From: an uncultured Geobacter sp.
GTDB taxonomy: Bacteria; Desulfobacterota; Desulfuromonadia; Geobacterales; Geobacteraceae
Direction: 5' to 3'
DNA length: 6,656 bases
Assembly: GCA_937886325.1 (NCBI GenBank)
Contig: CALABV010000113.1
Coordinates: 1-6,656 of the forward strand
Shown: positions 1 to 5,859 of the stretch, one piece after another
How the letters are laid out: the number at the start of each line of letters is the position of its first letter
Numbering within the stretch: position 1 is the stretch's first letter
The notes under the pieces: model-generated
Told to the model about the DNA's origin: nothing
What the model saw: only the letters and a program-made list of their open reading frames with translations
The model's database searches: none
Translations under genes and position numbers: made by a program

Positions 1-100
1 GCAGCTTGAACCCACTGGGAATGAGTCCAAGGGGATTTTTCCTTCATGGGCTCATGAGCTTTAGCCCTGGCAACCAAAGGGCTCATCGAAAAGAGAATAT
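1..100 (+). other. Non-coding stretch with competing short inverted repeats
   Basis: No convincing gene is visible here. One frame stays open from position 2 to a TAG at 62-64 and could be the last 20 codons of an upstream gene, but nothing recognisable is encoded. Several segments can pair in alternative ways: 21-28 with 48-55 (8 pairs, one wobble) around a smaller 29-44 hairpin; 48-52 with 63-67; and 63-68 with 78-83 (6 perfect pairs). GGGCTCAT occurs twice (48-55 and 79-86), and 50-59 is a perfect palindrome. No start codon follows within range and there is no U-run, so this is neither a clear terminator nor a clear copy of the downstream leaders. It may be the untranslated upstream part of the mRNA that carries leader 1. 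Confidence 0.3.
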
Positions 101-103
101 TAA

Positions 104-177
104 CCCCAACGGGGCGGAACAACACGCCCTGTCAGGGGTGCGTCCGCCCCCTTCATCACAGAAAGGAGTCGCGGACG
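104..177 (+). promoter_or_regulatory. Leader copy 1: candidate strand-exchange RNA switch before the 71-aa gene
   Basis: The 5' arm GGGGCGGA (111-118) is perfectly complementary to TCCGCCCC (143-150). They enclose an inner hairpin (123-130 with 134-140, one bulged G). The middle segment CGTCCGC (141-147) is also perfectly complementary to GCGGACG (171-177), which lies directly between the SD GGAG (165-168) and the ATG at 178. The two pairings are mutually exclusive. CCCC (104-107) can pair with GGGG (111-114), freeing the middle arm to cover the initiation region. The arms here are of GCGGAC type, unlike copies 2, 4 and 5, yet all three arms changed together. The function as a translational switch is inferred; the complementarities are read directly. 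Confidence 0.65.
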
Positions 178-393
178 ATGGGAAAATACAATTCCAAGGA
201 GCGAAAGTTAATAGCGGTTTTCTTGACGGATCTCTGCCACGACAGGGACATTCAGCAAAGGATGCACGAAATGGCAGACTCGATACCCAAATCCCGGGTT
301 CTCGAGGTGATTGGGAACTTGGAGCACGAAGACATGATTACGTCAGAAGAAGCCGCTGTCCTGAAGAGAAGGATAGAAAGGATTTACTTCTAG
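178..393 (+). CDS. Hypothetical small helical protein (71 aa)
   Basis: I do not recognise this gene. The ATG at 178 has an SD (AAAGGAG, 162-168) at normal spacing and follows leader copy 1. The product is charged and appears mostly helical, with no signal peptide, membrane segment or cysteine cluster apart from a single Cys near residue 20. Residues 40-70 (VLEVIGNLEHEDMITSEEAA and a basic tail) resemble the small helical bundles of mobile-element accessory or regulatory proteins, including some helix-turn-helix-like folds, but no specific motif is present. Its TAG stop (391-393) overlaps the stop of the convergent minus-strand gene. A regulatory role is only a guess. Confidence that the gene is real comes from the SD, the leader and the compact open frame. 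Confidence 0.75.
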   Translation: MGKYNSKERKLIAVFLTDLCHDRDIQQRMHEMADSIPKSRVLEVIGNLEHEDMITSEEAAVLKRRIERIYF

Positions 394-635
394 TTGATGA
401 TGCTGAATTTTGCATGGACCCTTTTGCCGCATAAAGGGCAACGAGGTTCAAGCAGAGTGAAGGTCTTGGAACCTAATGAGATGTTCCGGAATTTGACGGA
501 CGCTCGGTAGAGGTTGATGGGGCTTCCGCAACACTGAGGAGTTTCCTGCCTGATGGTATTTCCGTGGAAGACTTCATCGGAGTATATCGCAATCAGGAGT
601 TTTTTTTCAGCCAGTAATTCCTTTGAACTTAACAT
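390..635 (-). CDS. Hypothetical CC/CxxC zinc-ribbon-like protein (81 aa)
   Basis: An 81-aa reading frame starts at ATG 635-633 and stops at 392-390. It has an N-terminal helical stretch (residues 4-20) followed by Cys35-Cys36 (PQCCGSP) and Cys66-x2-Cys69 (RCPLCGKR). This spacing suggests a small zinc ribbon with two metal-binding knuckles. The frame fills a stretch that otherwise lacks a gene, and its stop overlaps the stop of the convergent upstream gene (shared CTAG), as seen in compact genomes. Against it, the only SD-like GGAG lies one base from the ATG, too close for a normal ribosome site, so the true start is uncertain or the mRNA may be leaderless. Codons near the N-terminus include an A8 run (complement of 600-607). 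The frame is longer upstream (to 860), but that part overlaps the TSCPD gene and is rejected. The molecular role is unknown. Confidence 0.5.
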   Translation of the reverse strand: MLSSKELLAEKKLLIAIYSDEVFHGNTIRQETPQCCGSPINLYRASVKFRNISLGSKTFTLLEPRCPLCGKRVHAKFSIIN

Positions 636-675
636 GCTCCAATAATACACGAATATGCGTAAGGAGGAAATAGAA

Positions 676-1062
676 ATGACTCCTAAATTGGACAGACCGC
701 ACTCGGCGCCAGGCTTCACCATCGCCAGGCGATCCAACTGCGGCAAAATATTTACGACCGTCACGCTGTTTACTTCGGGCGAACCGATGGAAATTTTCGT
801 GCGGTTCGGCAAAGCAGGAGGCTGCGGTTCCGCAATGGCCGATGGAGTCGCAAGACTCATGTCGTACGGTCTTCGTTCCGGTCTCGATCCTCATGATGCC
901 GTGAAAGCGCTGTCAGGCATCGGGTGCCACCTGGGGCCCAACACCTGCCTGAACGTCATCGCAGAATCGGTTGCCTTCGTGATGCGGCACCTGGAAACAG
1001 GTTGCGACATCAACGAACTGATTGAGGAATACGACCTGGGAGAAGCAAACTTGGCCGCCTGA
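676..1062 (+). CDS. Stand-alone TSCPD-domain protein (ribonucleotide reductase C-terminal-like, 128 aa)
   Basis: The sequence matches the TSCPD domain found at the C-terminal end of B12-dependent and other ribonucleotide reductases and in short stand-alone proteins. Features seen: a beta-rich start (residues 12-44), the turn FGKAGGCGSA (44-53), a helix ending LRSGLDPHDAVKAL (66-79), GIGC (81-84), and NTCLNVIAESVAF (89-101) where the family usually has a T/S-C-P-D motif. Cysteines at 22, 50, 84, 91 and 110 could support metal binding or redox chemistry. The proline-aspartate of the signature is replaced by Leu-Asn. The start at 676 is chosen over an in-frame ATG at 655 because AAGGAGG (661-667) sits correctly before 676. 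No reductase catalytic subunit is in the window. Stand-alone members have no settled function; a link to nucleotide metabolism is inference from the family name. Confidence 0.8.
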   Translation: MTPKLDRPHSAPGFTIARRSNCGKIFTTVTLFTSGEPMEIFVRFGKAGGCGSAMADGVARLMSYGLRSGLDPHDAVKALSGIGCHLGPNTCLNVIAESVAFVMRHLETGCDINELIEEYDLGEANLAA

Positions 1063-1082
1063 CCATCTAACGTTACACCACA

Positions 1083-1160
1083 CCCCAACAGGGAGACAAC
1101 ACTTCTCCCTGGGGGAGTAGTTTGTCTCCTTGTTGGCAATTCCAGCAAAAGGAGACAGAC
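1083..1160 (+). promoter_or_regulatory. Leader copy 2: candidate strand-exchange RNA switch before the 39-aa gene
   Basis: The 5' arm 1085-1099 pairs with 1122-1136 over 15 positions (one G-U, 1091 with 1130). Inside it, CTCCC (1105-1109) pairs with GGGAG (1113-1117). The middle arm can instead pair with the SD region: 1120-1131 against 1149-1160 gives 12 pairs (one wobble), covering AAGGAG up to the base before the ATG. The T at 1130, wobble-paired in the first state, pairs with A1150 in the second. A CCC tract at 1083-1085 can pair with GGG 1091-1093. There is no U-run after the hairpin, which argues for translational rather than terminator-type control. The leader begins about 20 nt after the TSCPD stop. 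Confidence 0.7.
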
Positions 1161-1280
1161 ATGACCAACAACAGATACGCCGAAATCCTGCAGGATATCA
1201 GTTGCAAACGAATCCTCTGCGGGACCGTATTCGGCTCATTCCTGCTTTTCGTCTCCCTCTTAGCTGCAGCATTGTACTAA
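1161..1280 (+). CDS. Small single-pass membrane peptide (39 aa)
   Basis: The frame runs from ATG 1161 to TAA 1278-1280, preceded by AAAAGGAGACAGAC. The product has a polar N-terminus (MTNNRYAEILQDISCKR) followed by a hydrophobic stretch at about residues 18-38 (ILCGTVFGSFLLFVSLLAAA) and ends in LY. The Lys-Arg pair at 16-17 just before the hydrophobic segment predicts an N-in, C-out single membrane span. It lies 10 nt upstream of the 197-aa gene and is probably co-translated with it. A signal peptide is less likely because nothing follows the hydrophobic part. Its size and shape resemble small membrane proteins of mobile elements, including type I toxin-like peptides, but no antisense RNA is evident. 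Function unknown. Confidence 0.7.
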   Translation: MTNNRYAEILQDISCKRILCGTVFGSFLLFVSLLAAALY

Positions 1281-1290
1281 GGAGGGACCG

Positions 1291-1884
1291 ATGCCACAGA
1301 CAATCTCTCTCGAGGGGAAAAAGGCTACGGCCACGATTTTCCTTTCGAACCTGATATACCGCAGGCTCCGGGATGTAGTTTTCCTGACTGCCTACGGTCC
1401 CACGCAGGAAGTCCGGGCTTTCGGTCAGCTCCTGACGGAAGACGGAACAACCCTGAAGATTCCGGAAATAGCCACCCTGCGGGCAGTACGACCCGAGGGA
1501 CTGTACCGGATTATCCCCAATCTCCCAAACGGCTATTCAGCAATCTACGTTTTGCCGTCCACAAAGGACTACCTGCTGGGCGACAGCAAGGAGGAATGCT
1601 TCGGCATCTTCTCCCGGATCCTCGACCAGACGAAATTCGTCCACCGGGAATGGTACGAGGAGCTGTTCGACGTAGTGACTGAAGAAATCCCTCCGGCCGT
1701 CGGCACGAAGAAGTGTTATCGGCTGGCGGCAAACATCGAGAGGCAAGTGGCCGAACGCGTCGAGACTGGCGCCTTCAGGTTCCCGGCTTCAACCGCGGCT
1801 CTGACACTGGGCGCTGCGGAGTTGGATGGAACTGAATCTGTTCCAGACGAAGACGCGTTGGACGAGAAAGATACCTATCTGTAA
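1291..1884 (+). CDS. Hypothetical protein (197 aa) with acidic C-terminus
   Basis: I do not recognise this gene. The ATG at 1291 has an SD (AAGGAGGG, 1279-1286) that overlaps the stop of the 39-aa peptide, indicating translational coupling. The product looks soluble and mixed alpha/beta. Residues 1-95 alternate short hydrophobic strands (ATATIFLSNLIYRRLRDVVF, then a YRIIPNLPNGYSAIYVLP stretch). Residues 100-170 look helical and contain KTKFVHREWYEE-like charged segments. The last ~25 residues are rich in Asp/Glu (DGTESVPDEDALDEKD) and probably disordered. There is no signal peptide, membrane span, nucleotide-binding loop or cysteine cluster. It is followed almost immediately by leader copy 3 and the methyltransferase-helicase gene, so a role beside that enzyme is possible but unproven. 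Confidence 0.8.
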   Translation: MPQTISLEGKKATATIFLSNLIYRRLRDVVFLTAYGPTQEVRAFGQLLTEDGTTLKIPEIATLRAVRPEGLYRIIPNLPNGYSAIYVLPSTKDYLLGDSKEECFGIFSRILDQTKFVHREWYEELFDVVTEEIPPAVGTKKCYRLAANIERQVAERVETGAFRFPASTAALTLGAAELDGTESVPDEDALDEKDTYL

Positions 1885-1885
1885 T

Positions 1886-1973
1886 CCCCACCGGGGCAGG
1901 CGGCTATGAACACCACAACCCCCGGCCAGGGGTCCGTCATCCGTCTGCCCCTTTCGTATGAAAGGAGCAGACA
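1886..1973 (+). promoter_or_regulatory. Leader copy 3: candidate strand-exchange RNA switch before the methyltransferase-helicase gene
   Basis: The 5' arm GGGGCAGGCGG (1893-1903) pairs with CCGTCTGCCCC (1941-1951) over 11 positions with one G-U (1900 with 1944). An inner hairpin forms between ACCCC (1918-1922) and GGGGT (1929-1933). The middle arm can alternatively pair with the SD region: GTCTGC (1943-1948) with GCAGAC (1967-1972), extended across one mismatch by 1950-1951 with 1964-1965, so the SD GGAG (1964-1967) is covered. CCCC (1886-1889) can pair with GGGG (1893-1896). This copy has a GCAGAC arm in place of the GAGACA arm of copies 2, 4 and 5, with a matching change next to the SD. It begins one base after the preceding stop codon. 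Confidence 0.7.
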
Positions 1974-4900
1974 GTGGAAATAACATCCACCATCAATACC
2001 TTTTCACGCACCAAAGGGAATGAATTATCCAAGGGATACTATCCCACGTTCCCGGCAGACGCGGAAATGGTCAAAAAGACCATCGAGTTCAACTACGGCT
2101 GGAACAACCGGAGCGTAGACGAAAAGCGGATCAGCATCTTCGATCCGTGCGCCGGCGAAGGGACCTTCCTGGGCAGCATCGTTCGTTATGCCAGAAAGGC
2201 CGCAAAGGAATCGACCGCGAAAAACGCGATTGTGGTTTCCTATGCCGTGGAACTCGATGAGACACGATACGACAAGATACGAGGTGCCGACCAGAAAATC
2301 TGCGCCTCATACTTCGACACAACCACCTCCGGCAATCTCGACATCATCCTCCTCAACCCTCCCTACAACAGGAACACCGGGGAGCTCGTACAGTGGGTAG
2401 ACAAGGCCATACCAATGCTTTCGCGCAACGGTGTCATGGTCCTGATCATCCCTCAGTACGAACTGAAGGGGGAAATGATTGAAAAACTGCGGGGGAATTT
2501 CAAGTTCTGTTACGCCTACAAGTCCGAGGAATACGACGCTTTCAAACAGGTCGTAGTCTTCCTGACCAGACAGAAGAACAACCAACAAAACCCGTACCGA
2601 AGCCGGTACGAGAAATTCTACGACAACTTGGACGACACTCAGGACGACCCGATTAAGTCCTATCGGGAAAATCCACTGTCCCTCACCGTAAATGCTCGCA
2701 CCAACGATGCCCGGCCCCTGCTCCAGAGCAAGGACATCTCCGTGCTGTATCTGGAATGCGAGGAGAGACTGGACAAGGCGGCGAAGACTATCCTGGGCAG
2801 GGAATACCCGTCCAGTTATGACACGTCAATCCAGCCGGTCTCAACGTTGAGGACAGCACACGCCGTCCAGTTGGCTGCAATGAACTCGCAGATTGAAAGT
2901 GTCACCATCAACGGTGAGCACTTCCTGGCGAAGTACATGGTGACCACCAAGGCTGAAACCTACGATAGCTACGACGAAGAATCGGGAACAAAAACCCAGA
3001 CTCTCGTCTACAAACCCACCATCGAGACCTTCCTGATGGACGGGACGGGGATAGTGAAAACCGCAAAAGACCGCGGCTTTGACTATTTCGAGCTGAATTC
3101 CCACCTGTCCACGATACTCCTCCGAAAACTTACCCGGATGTACCAACCCCTCCACGAAATCGGCCAGGACGAAGAATACCTGGCAGACGAACTGAAGGAC
3201 ATCGGCCTGAAAGCTCCGCAACGCGAAGCGGTAAAGGCGGTGATGAAGGCGTATGCATCCGGCCGGAAGGGAATCGGCATCAGGGCAAACACCGGGACGG
3301 GGAAGACTTGGCTGGCGAAAGCGGTCAAGTACATCACCGGCGCCAAGCGCACCATCATGGCGACGGAACCGCACCTGGTCCCGCAAATGGTCCAGGAATA
3401 CGAGAACGAGGGCTTCGACGTCCACGTCATCGACTCCTGGCAACGGCTGCGGGAACTTGCGGCAACCCGTCCGAAAGGACTCTACCTCATCAGCTACACC
3501 CGCCTGCGGATGCACCCGGATTTCGTGCCAGTCACGAAGCTCCGGAACGTGCGGACAAAGGAGGGAATCAAGCTCACCCAGGCCTGCACCAACTGCTTTA
3601 CCGAATTGGACAAGGTTAAGCGCGGAGAAAAGGCTCATTGCCCTCTCTGCGGCGAACCTGTCTTCACCTACATTCCCGAGAACAAGCGTCCCCGCGTCAG
3701 ATTCAAGACGTGGATCGCCGACATCGAAAGGAACGGAACATCGGTCGAGGCAAGGTCGCACAGTAAACAGCTGCCATACATCCGCTATCTGAAGCGGATT
3801 CCATTCGACCTCGTCGTGTTCGACGAAGCCCATAACGCCGCGAACCTGATGTCGAATCAGGGAGCCGCGTTCATCCGTCTGGCTGCTTCAGCCAAGCGGG
3901 TGCTTGCCATGACGGCCACCGTGACGAACGGTATGGCGAAAAGCCTCTACAACCTGTTGTGGGGAATAAACCCGCTGCAGATGAGGGAGGCAGGATGGGA
4001 CAGGAAATCCACAACGGACTTCCAGGCGCAGTACGGAGCGTTCAAAGAGGTGAGAAAATCCGACGAGAAGAACCGCCATCGTGAATCCGAACGGGTTCAG
4101 ACATACGATACCGCGGGAATCTCACCGGCAGCCCTTATCTACACGCTCACGAACTTCATTAACGTCGACAGCGAAGACTTCGACGATCTTCCTCCAGTAG
4201 AACGGGAGGTAATCAAGTGCGACCCGCATCCTGAAGTTGAGGACTGCATGCGGGTCATTGAGAAAATCATCGACGACGCCGACCTGTCCGACGAGGACAG
4301 ACTGGCTGCCGCAAGCGTCAAGACGCAGGCGTTCCTGAGGGTGAGTGATACCTTCCGGCACGCTGACGACGAAATATGCTTGCGGGGCTACAAGCTCGGC
4401 ACTCTGTACAGGAGACCGGTTACCGAACTTCTGGCAAAGGAGGAGGAGCTGGTCGAAATCGTAAAAGAGGTACAGGGATGTGGAGAGCGGTTGCTGGTAT
4501 ATGTCGGCAACACGCAGAAAATCGACATGCGCGGGCCGTTGAAGGGGATTATTTACCGAAACGTCCCGGGAGTAACCGTCGAGATTCTTCCCGATTCCGT
4601 ATCGCCAAAAGACCTGGTCAAGTGGTTCGAAGAAGCCACGTCCCAGGTACTCATCGTCTCATTTCACCGTGTCGCGACCGGACTCAATCTCTCGCAGTTC
4701 AACAATCTGGTGTGGTTCAGTTATACCGACAACACCAGGTTGGCCGAACAGGGAGAGGGGAGGATCCGCCGCGTCAACACCGCCGACATCCATCGGTCAC
4801 TATTCGGGGAAGTCCGTCCCGTCCGGTACTGGTACCTGACCTCTTCGCCAATCCAGGAAGCGCAGCTCAGCTATACCCTGGAGAAGAGAATGGTCGCCAA

Positions 4901-5294
4901 ACTGGCCGAAGGCGAAACGCCCGACATCGACCCGGCTGAGTGCAAGAGCGGCAACGAGAGTTTCTCCGCCCTTATTACCAAGGCGCTCAAGGAGGGGTCA
5001 ATCGACTATCAGGACCCATCGGTCTTGCTGAAGAAGATGACCAAAGCCGAGAACGCCAGAGTTGTACGGCAAACCAACTCCGTTTCCGCCCCTCAACCTC
5101 CACCGCCGACTTCGGCCCCCCCGCTACCAGTCTCCTCGAAGGTCTATCAGATTATCGTGTTGGAAGACAACAAGGAGAGAATGGTAACGGTTTCCGAGTC
5201 CAAGTTCGACGAGCTGCTCACCCAGGGCCTACTCGACGTGACACTGTTCGGAGTTTATTACCGGGAGCCGAAGGTAAGGAAGAAGGCTGCATAA
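1974..5294 (+). CDS. DNA adenine methyltransferase - SF2 helicase fusion (1106 aa)
   Basis: The GTG at 1974 follows AAAGGAG (1961-1967). Residues 20-200 form an N6-adenine-type methyltransferase: SAM motif FDPCAGEGTFLG (56-67), an acidic residue in AVELDETR (91-98), and the catalytic NPPY (128-131). The start KGYYPTFPADAEMV resembles DUF6094-type phage and plasmid methyltransferases. Residues 410-960 are a superfamily-2 helicase/translocase: Walker A ANTGTGKT (438-445), DEAH (617-620), TAT (647-649) and QGEGRIRR (926-933). A C4 zinc ribbon (Cys538, 541, 556, 559) is inserted between Walker A and DEAH. A Pro-rich linker (about 1040-1052) leads to a short C-terminal domain. No nuclease motif is seen, unlike type ISP restriction enzymes. 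The order methylase then helicase recalls anti-restriction proteins such as P1 DarB, so protection or processing of the element's DNA is the best inference; a defence role is the alternative. Confidence 0.88.
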   Translation: MEITSTINTFSRTKGNELSKGYYPTFPADAEMVKKTIEFNYGWNNRSVDEKRISIFDPCAGEGTFLGSIVRYARKAAKESTAKNAIVVSYAVELDETRYDKIRGADQKICASYFDTTTSGNLDIILLNPPYNRNTGELVQWVDKAIPMLSRNGVMVLIIPQYELKGEMIEKLRGNFKFCYAYKSEEYDAFKQVVVFLTRQKNNQQNPYRSRYEKFYDNLDDTQDDPIKSYRENPLSLTVNARTNDARPLLQSKDISVLYLECEERLDKAAKTILGREYPSSYDTSIQPVSTLRTAHAVQLAAMNSQIESVTINGEHFLAKYMVTTKAETYDSYDEESGTKTQTLVYKPTIETFLMDGTGIVKTAKDRGFDYFELNSHLSTILLRKLTRMYQPLHEIGQDEEYLADELKDIGLKAPQREAVKAVMKAYASGRKGIGIRANTGTGKTWLAKAVKYITGAKRTIMATEPHLVPQMVQEYENEGFDVHVIDSWQRLRELAATRPKGLYLISYTRLRMHPDFVPVTKLRNVRTKEGIKLTQACTNCFTELDKVKRGEKAHCPLCGEPVFTYIPENKRPRVRFKTWIADIERNGTSVEARSHSKQLPYIRYLKRIPFDLVVFDEAHNAANLMSNQGAAFIRLAASAKRVLAMTATVTNGMAKSLYNLLWGINPLQMREAGWDRKSTTDFQAQYGAFKEVRKSDEKNRHRESERVQTYDTAGISPAALIYTLTNFINVDSEDFDDLPPVEREVIKCDPHPEVEDCMRVIEKIIDDADLSDEDRLAAASVKTQAFLRVSDTFRHADDEICLRGYKLGTLYRRPVTELLAKEEELVEIVKEVQGCGERLLVYVGNTQKIDMRGPLKGIIYRNVPGVTVEILPDSVSPKDLVKWFEEATSQVLIVSFHRVATGLNLSQFNNLVWFSYTDNTRLAEQGEGRIRRVNTADIHRSLFGEVRPVRYWYLTSSPIQEAQLSYTLEKRMVAKLAEGETPDIDPAECKSGNESFSALITKALKEGSIDYQDPSVLLKKMTKAENARVVRQTNSVSAPQPPPPTSAPPLPVSSKVYQIIVLEDNKERMVTVSESKFDELLTQGLLDVTLFGVYYREPKVRKKAA

Positions 5295-5322
5295 ATTTTC
5301 TGACACGTAGTCCAATCAAACA

Positions 5323-5393
5323 CCCGGCAGGGAGACAATCCAATCCCTGCGGGGATAGATCTGTCTCCCGTCGAGGTACAAAGGAGACAGACA
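5323..5393 (+). promoter_or_regulatory. Leader copy 4: candidate strand-exchange RNA switch before the 88-aa gene
   Basis: GGGAGACA (5330-5337) pairs perfectly with TGTCTCCC (5362-5369). With A5329 bulged, 5325-5328 can add four pairs with 5370-5373. The inner hairpin is ATCCC (5343-5347) with GGGAT (5352-5356). The middle arm TCTGTCTCC (5360-5368) is perfectly complementary to GGAGACAGA (5383-5391), which contains the SD, giving a competing 9-bp helix with a 14-nt loop. CCC (5323-5325) can pair with GGG (5330-5332). The element starts about 28 nt after the stop of the methyltransferase-helicase gene, consistent with internal control within one transcript. Confidence 0.7.
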
Positions 5394-5660
5394 ATGGGAC
5401 AGACTACAATTGCAAAACTGCAGGCGAAAGCGCTCCAGTATCTGGAAATGCAGGAGCACCTTAAAACGCTGAAGAATGAGATTATCGGCCTTGTCGGCAG
5501 CGAGCACAGGAGCCATCTTGGCGACGTGTGCATCGAGTCGGAGTCGGTCGACATAATCGACATTCAGAAACTGAAGCAGGGCTACCCCGAAGCCTATCAG
5601 AACTGCATGGTGGGAACTGGCACAATCCTCAAAGTAACAAGGGGAGGGTGCCATGGGTAA
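5394..5660 (+). CDS. Hypothetical coiled-coil protein (88 aa)
   Basis: The ATG at 5394 has SD AAAGGAG (5380-5386) within leader copy 4. Residues 4-34 (heptad-like IAKLQAKALQYLEMQEHLKT) predict a helical coiled coil. They are followed by a beta-like segment and the stretch VDIIDIQKLKQGYPEAYQNC (52-71) before a basic C-terminus. The pattern 'D-x-x-x-LK-x-x-YPE-x-Y' is reminiscent of the short C-terminal motif in phage YqaJ-type recombination nucleases and small accessory proteins of mobile elements. This is recalled from family patterns, not proven, and there is no nuclease active site here. Its stop overlaps the next gene by 8 nt, so the two are probably translationally coupled. Possible role: DNA-binding or assembly partner. 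Confidence 0.75.
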   Translation: MGQTTIAKLQAKALQYLEMQEHLKTLKNEIIGLVGSEHRSHLGDVCIESESVDIIDIQKLKQGYPEAYQNCMVGTGTILKVTRGGCHG

Positions 5661-5859
5661 ACTGCTCAGACTCCCTAAAGACCTGAAAGCCATTCCGCAA
5701 GAAGAAGCGACTGCGCACAAAGACGACAGGAAGGAACTGTTCTCGACGGCCATCGCTCTGCTTGTCATGGCAATACTGTTGGGTGCCATCGTTTCCGCAA
5801 CCACATTCACTCCACCGGCGGAGAAAGTTACCGCCGTCGTAAAGGAGGTGCGGAAATGA
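5653..5859 (+). CDS. Hypothetical single-pass membrane protein (68 aa)
   Basis: The ATG at 5653 follows GGAGG (5643-5647) and overlaps the upstream gene by 8 nt. The N-terminal 28 residues are charged (MGKLLRLPKDLK, then EEATAHKDDRKE). One hydrophobic segment at about 29-51 (LFSTAIALLVMAILLGAIVS) should cross the membrane, and a short polar tail rich in Val and Lys follows. The hydrophobic part is not at the N-terminus, so this is a membrane anchor rather than a cleaved signal peptide. Orientation is uncertain because both flanks carry Lys/Arg. No family is recognised. It shares a start/stop overlap with the 74-aa gene, so the three genes of this module are expressed together. Confidence 0.72.
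   Translation: MGKLLRLPKDLKAIPQEEATAHKDDRKELFSTAIALLVMAILLGAIVSATTFTPPAEKVTAVVKEVRK

Noticed and set aside
6..434. 142-aa + strand frame across leader 1 and the 71-aa gene
   Set aside because: It starts with TTG without an SD, runs through the structured leader in a different frame from the 71-aa gene, and has low-complexity composition.
618..656. Promoter between the minus-strand gene and the TSCPD gene (TTGAAC 623-628, TAATAC 643-648)
   Set aside because: The spacing of 14 nt is too short for a standard sigma-70 promoter and no better -35/-10 pair is seen in either direction, although the AT-rich stretch could hold one.
655..675. Upstream ATG for the TSCPD gene at 655
   Set aside because: It has no SD, and the strong AAGGAGG at 661-667 lies inside the extension, pointing to ATG 676.
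1085..1136. Leader hairpins as intrinsic terminators
   Set aside because: None of the five long stems is followed by a U-run; each is followed by a linker and a ribosome-binding site.
2841..3833. Long minus-strand open frame (330 aa)
   Set aside because: It lies wholly inside the methyltransferase-helicase gene, whose frame carries clear helicase motifs. The antisense protein has no recognisable motif, so it is a codon-bias shadow.
4376..5464. Two consecutive + strand open frames (187 aa and 174 aa) in another frame
   Set aside because: They overlap the C-terminal helicase region, leader 4 and the start of the 88-aa gene. Their composition is Arg/Gly/Pro-rich and shadow-like, with no ribosome sites of their own.
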